Assembly: GCA_031178305.1 (NCBI GenBank)
Contig: JAPSJG010000016.1
Location: 1-20,734, forward strand
Direction: 5' to 3'
From: Sinorhizobium sp.
Lineage (GTDB): Bacteria > Pseudomonadota > Alphaproteobacteria > Rhizobiales > Rhizobiaceae
Length of the DNA stretch: 20,734 bases
Shown here in pieces: positions 14,883-20,734 of this stretch (the stretch's first letter is position 1; each line of letters opens with the position of its first letter). The notes below the pieces were generated by a model. The model was not told where the DNA came from, made no database searches, and was given only the letters and a program-made list of their open reading frames with translations. The translations under genes and the position numbers were made by a program.

Positions 14883-15814
14883 GCGGACTGGTCGCCCTTC
14901 GGTTCCTCGATCAGCAAGTCCATCTGCTGCGGGGAGCGGATGTGTTCCTCAACCTTGATGACCGCGTACTCCGTCTTTAGTCCGCCGCCTGTCTGAGTCT
15001 GCGTGACCCGAACCTGACAAACGAGGACGTCGCCCTTCGTGAACGATATCTGCTGATGGTCGACTTTATACAGGAAGTCCTTGTCCTCGATAATCGCACT
15101 GATCTGCGAGTTGCCGTCGTGTAGACGCCACTTGTTGTCTTCCTTGAAAGCCAGGGAAACGATTGAGAATGCGGCTTTCCGGGTGTCCTCAAGTAGGACC
15201 TTGCCGTCAGGCTCGGGCGATACGAAGTACGAGGCTTCGCTTTTATCGACTTCTTCGGTGACCTTCTTCGCCTCGATGACCCTGAACTGGTCGATGCCCG
15301 CTTTCCGAAGAGGATCGGTGATTACTCCTTCGAGCGCCTTGCGAACCGCGAGGTCCTGATAGAGTCGAAGTAATTCGAGGGGCACGTCTGTCGACTGGCC
15401 GTCAAAGGTCAGCCGGATCGTATCCTCACTCAACCTTTCCACCCGGTCGGGTTTATTGCCTTTGTAGTTCTTAATCAGCCACACGAGTGACGCGCCGCCG
15501 GCTACTCCCGTGAGCACAAGTTCCTTCAGGTTCAGCGCCGCTGTAATCGCATCGCCGTTCAGTAGGAGCTTGGCCTGTTCATAAAGAGACTGGATGATGT
15601 CGATCCCGATCTCGAACGATCCAGGGGCGGTGGCGACGACGTTCACCGTCATCTTGGGAGCGTCCGGGCCGTTCAGGGTACGGTTCGCGGCATCGAACAA
15701 CTGGCCAACGGCGAGCAACGCGGGCGCAAGGTCGCGAACCTCCATGCTCCCGTCTCGGACGGCGTCACCGTCATACGCTATTGTCAGCCTGGCTTTGCTC
15801 ACTTCAGACACCAT
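14879..15814 (-). CDS. Unknown cytoplasmic protein (311 aa)
   Basis: The N-terminal block (ARLTIAYDGDAVRDGSMEVR, then DLAPALLAVGQLFDAANRTL, later ATAPGSFEIGIDIIQSL) looks like a conserved domain, with the typical mix of beta strands and helices. A short hydrophobic stretch follows (ELVLTGVAGGASLVWLI, about 112-128) that may be a membrane-associated helix. The C-terminal half is beta-rich. ATG 15814 is chosen over ATG 15850 because GGGGGA lies four bases before it. I recognise the block as one seen in uncharacterised proteins but cannot name it. It is convergent with the HEPN-zinc gene. Confidence 0.7.
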   Translation of the reverse strand: MVSEVSKARLTIAYDGDAVRDGSMEVRDLAPALLAVGQLFDAANRTLNGPDAPKMTVNVVATAPGSFEIGIDIIQSLYEQAKLLLNGDAITAALNLKELVLTGVAGGASLVWLIKNYKGNKPDRVERLSEDTIRLTFDGQSTDVPLELLRLYQDLAVRKALEGVITDPLRKAGIDQFRVIEAKKVTEEVDKSEASYFVSPEPDGKVLLEDTRKAAFSIVSLAFKEDNKWRLHDGNSQISAIIEDKDFLYKVDHQQISFTKGDVLVCQVRVTQTQTGGGLKTEYAVIKVEEHIRSPQQMDLLIEEPKGDQSA

Positions 15815-15890
15815 CGATTCCCCCGGGTAGTATCGGGGGCTGGATATCATATAATGCGTTAATCGTCCTTTTCCTCAAGACAACTTCTGC

Positions 15891-15924
15891 GCTCAATTTG
15901 AGCAATGCAGTTCACCTTTGGTGA
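15891..15924. repeat. Two adjacent dyads after the 185-aa gene
   Basis: GCTCAATTTGAGC (15891-15903) is a perfect 13-bp dyad, and TCACCTTTGGTGA (15912-15924) overlaps the stop of the 185-aa gene. There is no T-run, so they may be operators of the downstream 311-aa gene or a weak terminator. Confidence 0.4.
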
Positions 15925-16469
15925 TTCTCGTGGAGGCGACTGCGCTTCCTCGAAGACAGTGCCATCTCTTCGACGTGATCCAGGTATCGCTCCCAGTAAC
16001 GCAGAGCGACTGCAATGGCTTCTGACGGGGTGTAAACATCCGTGCCGATCTGGATGTTCGTCACCACGATCTTCGATTTCTTTCCATTGTCGGTGTCGTC
16101 GACGAAATCGAAGATCGAGGCTTTATACTCCTTGATGACGACATTCCGCTCGCGTTCGATGAATTCGTGGAAGATGAGATTGTGGAACATGTCCTGCTTT
16201 ACAGCCTGATGCTTCGTGTTGATCGCATCCTTCAGCCAGCCGGCACGACGAGTGTCCACCTTTGCCAGAACATGTCCAACTGATCGCAGAAGCGTGAGTG
16301 CTGCTATCCATGCGATCCGAGTGCGCTGTAGATCGTTCTCTCCGAGCGCGCGCCGTAGGTCCTCGTGAACAATCCTGATATCTCTGACTACTCGTCGGGC
16401 CGCTATGGCAGCTATCGAGTTGTCGATCTCGGTCCGCCATCTATCTTGCCTCGGTTTATTTTGCTTCAT
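15912..16469 (-). CDS. Unknown helical protein, possibly HEPN-related (185 aa)
   Basis: The protein is helical. It has the block RIAWIAALTLLRSVGHVLAK, then NLIFHEFIERERNVVIKEYK, and a C-terminal DVYTPSEAIAVALRYWERYL. The ERNxxIKEY pattern in a late helix resembles HEPN-type signatures but lacks the histidine, so an active RNase is not supported. No membrane segment is seen. ATG 16469 has AGGAA eight bases upstream; GTG 16472 is an alternative. It reads in the same direction as the 311-aa gene, with a 97-bp gap containing dyads. It is the last cargo gene before the recombination module. Confidence 0.65.
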   Translation of the reverse strand: MKQNKPRQDRWRTEIDNSIAAIAARRVVRDIRIVHEDLRRALGENDLQRTRIAWIAALTLLRSVGHVLAKVDTRRAGWLKDAINTKHQAVKQDMFHNLIFHEFIERERNVVIKEYKASIFDFVDDTDNGKKSKIVVTNIQIGTDVYTPSEAIAVALRYWERYLDHVEEMALSSRKRSRLHENHQR

Positions 16470-16755
16470 CACGCCATTCCTGATTCGCCTGCTCGTTCGC
16501 GCGAATTTGTGCCCGTCGTTCCAAGGTCAAACTATCGCTGAGCGCTGCCCGTGGCGGGGTACTGAGAACGCACCTATACGCGTTTTCTCTATGACCTCGA
16601 ACAAGACCTGCCTTAGGTCCTCGACAGTAGTTCCGGACAATCGTTCCATGCCGTTAAGTAGAAGCCGTCACCTTGATACGGCTCGCGCACCGACCTGAAT
16701 TAATGTAGCATAATGTCAGCACGTGGCATCCGCCTGCGTACTGACTATTACCGTG
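16470..16755. other. Non-coding boundary between cargo and right recombination module
   Basis: No gene is supported. A small hairpin GACCT-GCCTT-AGGTC lies at 16605-16619, and the internal copy of the terminal sequence at 16699-16720. The promoter of the 185-aa gene should be in the left part. Confidence 0.5.
16699..16720. repeat. Internal copy of the element's right end (attR-like)
   Basis: ATTAATGTAGCA (16699-16710) is identical to the start of the right terminal repeat at 20590. The next 11 bases, TAATGTCAGCA, match the right end (CAACGTTAGCA) except at three positions, all C/T changes. It has the same orientation as the right end and the same AG dinucleotide at the same distance. Confidence 0.8.
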
Positions 16756-17655
16756 CTAATGCGGAGCTTCGTGCCCCGCGGTAATCCTCTGGAACTCCAT
16801 AAGCAGTTCGGGAAACTGCTGCGCCAAATAGCGGACTACATGAACGTTGTCGATTAGGCGCTTTATGTAGCCAGTGGCAATGACGAGATCGAGGTGGTCA
16901 TTGCCATAAGTTTCCTCCAACAGTCGGAATTCGCGGTCGAGCTTCTCCGACTCCTGTTCCATCAGCGCAATTTGCTCATCGGAAAGACTGCCGACCTTCT
17001 TCGGATTCGCGGAATCGACAAGCTGCGAAGGCGGCGTCGCGCCGACGAGCGACTTTGCGTATGTTACCGAATACTTGTTCATGGCGACCATGAGTTGAGC
17101 CGCTTCGATCTGCCGCAGCGGCTTCATCTTTCGCAGTTCCTTGAATGTGTTCATTGGCACATGTTTATCCTTCAGCAGTTCCACTGCTTCCGGACAGATA
17201 CCAACCAAAAGCCGCCGCTTGCTTCGAATGTTCGAAACGTTGACGTTCAGGACTTTGGCGATGACGGTTTCTGGTACACCACGCTCAATCGCGTTTAGGA
17301 TCATCTGGTGCTCCTGGACAATGGCAAGCCGATTGACGCGTTTGTTGTACGTGTAAGCCTCATCGTCGGTGGCGATCAGACAATCAACTTCGGTGATGCC
17401 CATCTCCTGCAAGGCGGCGATCCGCAAATGGCCGTCTACCAGCAGATACTTTCCGGGCTCCCTGCGATCGCGGGCGACGGCAGGCGGTTCAACCAGCCCG
17501 GTTTGCTGGACCGATGAGCGGATTTGCCCGTACTTCTGGGTCTTCTTCAGAGCGTCCGTCACCATACGCAGCGGCGTGATGTCGGAAATCGCAATCGTCT
17601 GAGTTTCCCGCTCAAAGCCGACTGCCACAGGCTGGGGCGGCGTCATCCGGTTCAT
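16756..17655 (-). CDS. ParB/RepB-like protein (recombinase-linked), second gene
   Basis: ParB-family proteins bind DNA sites and, in CTPase members, slide as clamps. Here the N-terminal ParB domain runs to about residue 110, with the LVDGHLRIAAL block (72-82) in place of the usual GxRRxxA nucleotide motif. An HTH follows (about 126-148: ETVIAKVLNVNVSNIRSKRR), then a helical C-terminal half similar to RepB plasmid-partition proteins. No ParA gene is present, so classic partition is unlikely. Its ATG overlaps the stop of the 17652 gene (ATGA). At 299 aa it is nearly the same length as its neighbour but clearly diverged. It probably serves the recombinase upstream as an accessory DNA-binding protein (inference). 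Confidence 0.8.
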   Translation of the reverse strand: MNRMTPPQPVAVGFERETQTIAISDITPLRMVTDALKKTQKYGQIRSSVQQTGLVEPPAVARDRREPGKYLLVDGHLRIAALQEMGITEVDCLIATDDEAYTYNKRVNRLAIVQEHQMILNAIERGVPETVIAKVLNVNVSNIRSKRRLLVGICPEAVELLKDKHVPMNTFKELRKMKPLRQIEAAQLMVAMNKYSVTYAKSLVGATPPSQLVDSANPKKVGSLSDEQIALMEQESEKLDREFRLLEETYGNDHLDLVIATGYIKRLIDNVHVVRYLAQQFPELLMEFQRITAGHEAPH

Positions 17656-18542
17656 CGCAACAGCTCCTGCCGCTCCATCCGCGTCGCCAGCTTCTTTGGA
17701 ACCGTGTGCAGGCCCTCGGCTTTCAGCAATTCTGCAAAGTCGTCGTCGTGTAGCAACTCGCGCATGGCGTGGGTGATGAAGATCAAGCGGCTCCGCGTCG
17801 CATCGGCCTTGCGGATCAGCAAACGCTTGCGGTCCGTGTCTTCTTGATACGCCTTGACCAGCGCATCCGACGACAGGTGGGACTTGGATTTCGTGGCGTT
17901 GCTGAGGCTCTTGCCGCGACGGCGACGGCTTTCGACCAGACGCTTGACGACCAACAACTTGCGCCCGCGCAGAACATTCGTCTCGTACGCCTGCTGAAGC
18001 GCCTCCTGCACACCGACGTCGTCGGAATTGGCAATCTCGACGGCCACACTGACGGGAACATGACCGGCTTCGACCGCCCGCAAAAGTCGCTGCTCACCCT
18101 GCTGCAGCAGCCGGGCAACACCCCTGACATACTCTGCAGAAAGGCCCGTCTTTCGCGCGATTTCCGTATCGGAGTAACCGCGCTCCTTCATCCCGCCGAT
18201 ATCGTGCACAAGATCGATGGCACGATGCAGCCGTCTAGCGCAGTTTTCGACTAGGCTCTTGATCAGACAAACCTGCGGATTGGCGTCGATGACGAAGGCG
18301 GGGATTTCCCGCTGCCCTAGCTGCTGAAACGCTTCTAGCCGTCCCTGGCCGCAGACGAGATCATAACGCGGGCCGTCTGGTCCATCCCGCCGCGTTACCG
18401 TAATCGGCCGTTTCAGGCCCACTTCGGCAATGCTGGCCACGATGTCTTGAAATGCTCTTCGGTTTCGCACGCGCGGGTTCAGAACCGTCACGCGACTCAC
18501 TGGAATCACCTCGATTTGCCTTGAGGGTGTTTCTTCGGACAT
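17652..18542 (-). CDS. ParB-like protein (recombinase-linked), first gene
   Basis: The ParB N-terminal domain is clear: VLNPRVRN (20-27), RPITVTRR, CGQGRLEAFQQLG (64-76, matching the GERRxxA nucleotide-binding motif) and VENCARR (98-104, matching ENxxR). An HTH of the KorB/ParB type follows (about 123-145: YSDTEIARKTGLSAEYVRG). The C-terminal half is basic and helical. At 296 aa it is a usual ParB length. Its ATG shares one base with the recombinase TGA (TGATG), and its stop overlaps the next ParB-like gene, so the three proteins are translated as one unit. With no ParA nearby, a role in recombination or its control is likelier than partition. Confidence 0.85.
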   Translation of the reverse strand: MSEETPSRQIEVIPVSRVTVLNPRVRNRRAFQDIVASIAEVGLKRPITVTRRDGPDGPRYDLVCGQGRLEAFQQLGQREIPAFVIDANPQVCLIKSLVENCARRLHRAIDLVHDIGGMKERGYSDTEIARKTGLSAEYVRGVARLLQQGEQRLLRAVEAGHVPVSVAVEIANSDDVGVQEALQQAYETNVLRGRKLLVVKRLVESRRRRGKSLSNATKSKSHLSSDALVKAYQEDTDRKRLLIRKADATRSRLIFITHAMRELLHDDDFAELLKAEGLHTVPKKLATRMERQELLR

Positions 18543-20113
18543 CAGGCGACCTCCCCAAGCGCAATGCGCTCGGCCAGCTCAAAGAGTGGCGTCAGCGTGT
18601 CGAAACGATAAGCATCAAGCCAGATGCCATTATCTTCGCCCAGCCGCAGCACGTGCTGGTCCATGTCGAATCCGGGCAGGAGCAGGTAGTCGCGGGCGCG
18701 GCGATTCTCGCGATCCATGCGCACAGCAACGGTTATGTCCGGCAGCAGGCCCCGATCGAGCCGCACTTTCCAGCGCAGCGCGCCGGCTGCCGTCTGAAAG
18801 CAGCGCACAACCGCTAGCGACGCCGTGAATTCGCTATTGATGGTCAGGATTTCCGTAAGCGGGTCTTTCTCAACCTTTCCGCCTGCCCGTTCGATTCCGT
18901 CGATAGTCTCCGCGACAATATCAGGATGCAGACGGCGGAGCGTCCGGTTCACCTCAATATAGCGGTAGTCGCGATCAGGCGAGAATCCGACCAAGGCGTA
19001 AGCCTTTAGCAGCCCGCCGAAGCGATGCTGGTACGCGCTGCTCGACGGGCAACCCTCGACCTCGTCGATAATAAGGCCAGACAGGAGGCCGGTACGCTCG
19101 AAGAGCCCGCGCAGCAGTTCCAGCATCTCGTCGTTCGACAGGTGACGCGATCTGGCTTGGATAATCGCGCGGGCGGCATCGAATATCTCTGGCTCAACAA
19201 TACTTTGAAAGGCCTCATTCGCGCGCACCCACATCGACGGATCGTTGGCGACGCGCCGCTGCTTCAGCTTGAACGAAATGCGATTCCAGACATTGTTGCC
19301 GATGTATTTCTCGTTGATGAGTATCTGGTGTACCGTTCCCCGCGTCCAGGAACGCCCGAGATCGGTCAAAACGCCGCGCTCGTTCAGTTGTGCGGCAATT
19401 TCAAGCTCGTCGCAGCGGTCCTCTACAAACCGCCGATATATCCACCGCACGATCGCGACCTCCTCGGAGGGCCCCGGAACTAGCACCACGCGGTCCGTCT
19501 GGATGCTTTTGCGTTCGCCAGGTCCAAGCAGGCCCTTAGGGCGACCCTGTTCGTCGCGCAGTTCCCGCCGCAGGCCGAAACCAGGCGCACCGCCTTGCCG
19601 ATACCCCATCTCGATTAGCCGGCACTGCCCAGCGAACACCTTCACAGACAGCTCGCGGCTATACTCGGCGGCCATTCGCCGCTTCACGACCTTCTGAACA
19701 TCCGACCCGATGCTACCGTCATTCTCGAATTGCTCGGCGCAATATTCAACGCGAACACCCGCGCGGCGGCATCGGTATTCGTAGAAGGCGCTTTCGTCCG
19801 CGTCCTGGAAGCGACCCCAGCGGCTCACGTCGTAGACGAGCACAACCGCGAAATCCGCATGGCCCCCTTCGATGTCCTCTATCAACTGCCGAAGACCGGA
19901 CCGCCCTTCGATGTTCAGCCCGCTGCGCCCAGCGTCGGTATAGGTGCGTACGATGGTGAAGCCGTGCTGGGCGGCAAAGCTGCAGATCGCGTCCGACTGG
20001 TTTTCGGTCGAGTATTTCTGGTGCTCGGTAGACATGCGCACGTACTGCGCGGCCCGGAGGCGTCCGACCTCAGGTCCGCTGAGTGAAGGTATGTCGCCAT
20101 TCGAAGGTCCCAC
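18542..20113 (-). CDS. Serine recombinase (right end), ParB-linked, no zinc ribbon
   Basis: The resolvase domain starts at YVRMSTEHQ with S28 as nucleophile, and has YDVSRWGRF (94-102), the DxSRxxR block. A recombinase domain follows (SIQTDRVVLVPGPSEEVAIV, then ERGVLTDLGRSWTRGTVHQI and NEKYIGNNVWNR). Unlike the left recombinase it has no CxxC pair and no zinc ribbon; the C-terminal 200 residues are a different domain. GTG 20113 is the only reasonable start, with GGATGAG close before it. It is the first gene of an overlapping operon with two ParB-like genes, and is divergent from the HTH gene at 20222. At 523 aa it appears intact. Confidence 0.92.
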   Translation of the reverse strand: MGPSNGDIPSLSGPEVGRLRAAQYVRMSTEHQKYSTENQSDAICSFAAQHGFTIVRTYTDAGRSGLNIEGRSGLRQLIEDIEGGHADFAVVLVYDVSRWGRFQDADESAFYEYRCRRAGVRVEYCAEQFENDGSIGSDVQKVVKRRMAAEYSRELSVKVFAGQCRLIEMGYRQGGAPGFGLRRELRDEQGRPKGLLGPGERKSIQTDRVVLVPGPSEEVAIVRWIYRRFVEDRCDELEIAAQLNERGVLTDLGRSWTRGTVHQILINEKYIGNNVWNRISFKLKQRRVANDPSMWVRANEAFQSIVEPEIFDAARAIIQARSRHLSNDEMLELLRGLFERTGLLSGLIIDEVEGCPSSSAYQHRFGGLLKAYALVGFSPDRDYRYIEVNRTLRRLHPDIVAETIDGIERAGGKVEKDPLTEILTINSEFTASLAVVRCFQTAAGALRWKVRLDRGLLPDITVAVRMDRENRRARDYLLLPGFDMDQHVLRLGEDNGIWLDAYRFDTLTPLFELAERIALGEVA

Positions 20114-20221
20114 CTCATCCAGCCATGAATTGGACTCTGTTTGCGGGTACAGGCCGGTAAAAGCCAGAGAATCCCAGCCACGTTCCTCGCCTTGTTCAAT
20201 ATACCGATGGGAGGCGGAAAG
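20114..20221. promoter_or_regulatory. Divergent promoter region between recombinase and HTH genes
   Basis: This 108-bp gap separates two divergent genes and must contain both promoters. GGAGG (seven bases before ATG 20222) is a strong ribosome site. The AT-rich TTGTTCAATATACC just before it may hold a -10 for the HTH gene. I cannot fix the hexamers with confidence. Confidence 0.4.
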
Positions 20222-20590
20222 ATGTTGCTGAAAACAGGCATAAGTTCCGTAGCTAACGTTGGCGCAGAATCAGCCAGTGCGACCTATGCCAAGTGCGTTG
20301 CCTCGGCGCTGCGCAGCGACTTGGGCGCAACGCATCAGGCCGTGAAAACCGTCATCCGCTGGACCGGAGCCGGAGAGCGCACCGTTACCAACTGGCTGGC
20401 CGGTGAGCACGGTCCGAGCGGTCCGCACTTGGCGCAATTGGCGCGCCACTCTGACGCGGTCCTAGATGCATTTCTTACCCTCGCGGGACGGGAGCTTCTT
20501 GTAGTAGATTTTGACATTCAACGCTTGAAGGCTGAACTCGCATCGACTCTAGCCGTTTTGGAACGCCTTTCAAGAAACGAGCGACCGTGA
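20222..20590 (+). CDS. Small HTH-like DNA-binding protein (122 aa)
   Basis: The core TVIRWTGAGERTVTNWLAGE is a helix-turn-helix, followed by GPSGPHLAQLARHSDAVLDA, in the pattern of Xre-like proteins that sit next to recombinases in proteobacterial islands. The frame is open back to 20141, but ATG 20222 follows GGAGG at seven bases, which decides the start. Its TGA (20588-20590) shares a base with the right terminal repeat, so the gene ends exactly at the element edge. It is divergent from the recombinase-ParB-ParB operon and may repress it, or serve as a directionality factor; both are inference. Confidence 0.75.
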   Translation: MLLKTGISSVANVGAESASATYAKCVASALRSDLGATHQAVKTVIRWTGAGERTVTNWLAGEHGPSGPHLAQLARHSDAVLDAFLTLAGRELLVVDFDIQRLKAELASTLAVLERLSRNERP

Positions 20591-20734
20591 TTAATGTAGC
20601 ACAACGTTAGCAGATTGTGATTGCCCGCCGCCGCGACCTCCAGCGCCCGCTTGGCGCTTTCCTGGCCCTTGATGTCGGCAAGATCGGGAAGGCCCTCGGC
20701 GGCCGCCCGGACCGCCGGCTCGGGGCGGGAGAGC
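20518..20734 (-). pseudogene. comM: comM 5' part, fused to a 29-residue tail from the element
   Basis: From the window edge the minus strand reads LSRPEPAVRAAAEGLPDLAD, then IKGQESAKRALEVAAAGNHNL, the block of ComM/YifB that precedes Walker A. At 20609 comM ends; the frame runs on into the element, adding 29 residues (TLCYINHGRSFLE and on) before a TGA at 20518-20520. The truncated protein would lack the whole ATPase core. It overlaps the HTH gene on the other strand. The rest of comM is at 1-126. Identity is certain; stable expression of the fragment is not known. Confidence 0.85.
20590..20619. repeat. Right attachment site with terminal inverted repeat and direct repeat
   Basis: ATTAATGTAGCACAA (20590-20604) is the right copy of the 15-bp terminal inverted repeat, and AGCAGATTGTG (20609-20619) is the right copy of the direct repeat. 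The first A is also the last base of the HTH gene stop. Joined to the left end in a circle, the two inverted repeats face each other across ten bases. Confidence 0.85.

Larger units (their letters stand above)
116..20619. mobile_element. Integrated mobilizable element inserted in comM
   Basis: The segment is bounded by an 11-bp direct repeat, AGCAGATTGTG (116-126 and 20609-20619), and inside that by a perfect 15-bp inverted repeat, TTGTGCTACATTAAT (122-136) and its complement (20590-20604). Removing one repeat copy and everything between restores comM in frame (GNHNL joined to LMVGPPGSGK). The element carries a serine recombinase at each end, a HUH replication initiator, a MobV relaxase and unknown cargo. 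No T4SS ATPase or coupling-protein gene is visible, so transfer would depend on a helper. The class integrative mobilizable element is inference; the boundaries are seen directly. Confidence 0.9.

Noticed and set aside
20141..20221. Longer start for the HTH gene at 20141
   Set aside because: No ribosome site there, while GGAGG stands at the right distance before ATG 20222.
101..20633. GGCGGGC/GCCCGCC inverted repeat in the reconstructed attB
   Set aside because: It is not centred on the AG crossover (off by about two bases) and lies in conserved comM codons, so it is probably coincidence.
1..20734. CRISPR arrays, tRNA or rRNA genes, insertion sequences
   Set aside because: I saw no regularly spaced repeats, no tRNA-like cloverleaf at the ends and no transposase reading frame.

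Overview
The window is a complete integrated mobile element of about 20.5 kb, caught with short stretches of host DNA on both sides. The host gene is comM (Mg-chelatase/YifB-type AAA+ ATPase), on the minus strand. Its 3' part lies at 1-126 and its 5' part at 20609-20734. The two pieces rejoin in frame through an 11-bp direct repeat, AGCAGATTGTG (116-126 and 20609-20619), directly before the Walker A loop. High GC, the ComM sequence, the codon use and the style of the Rep and relaxase genes point to an alphaproteobacterium, most likely a sphingomonad; that placement is inference.

Left module (116-4471): a large serine recombinase with a zinc ribbon (163-1809) starts just inside the left attachment site. 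A palindrome-rich intergenic region follows, then a rolling-circle-type HUH replication initiator (2122-3825) and a second hairpin-rich non-coding stretch (3826-4471).

Middle module (4472-11106): a plus-strand run of small genes of unknown function (4472-6170) converges on a tightly overlapping minus-strand operon that starts with a MobV/Pre-type relaxase (9949-11106). This is followed by an unknown 224-aa protein, an orphan DotA/TraY-family membrane protein, two tiny membrane proteins and two small exported proteins. Almost every junction in this operon is an ATGA overlap. The element therefore looks like a mobilizable, plasmid-like integrative element rather than a self-transmissible ICE: no ATPases or pilus genes of a type IV secretion system are visible.

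Cargo (11444-16469): six genes that I cannot assign to named families. Three plus-strand genes form a probable operon: a membrane-anchored protein, a HEPN-like protein, and a HEPN-like protein with three zinc ribbons. Minus-strand genes flank them on both sides. The composition is what a defence cassette would look like, and it is the best candidate here for an undescribed system.

Right module (16699-20608): a second, different serine recombinase without a zinc ribbon (18542-20113) is followed by two ParB/RepB-like genes in overlapping frames and is divergent from a small HTH-like gene (20222-20590). A third copy of the terminal sequence at 16699-16720 separates this module from the cargo, so the element may be a composite of two recombinase-driven units.
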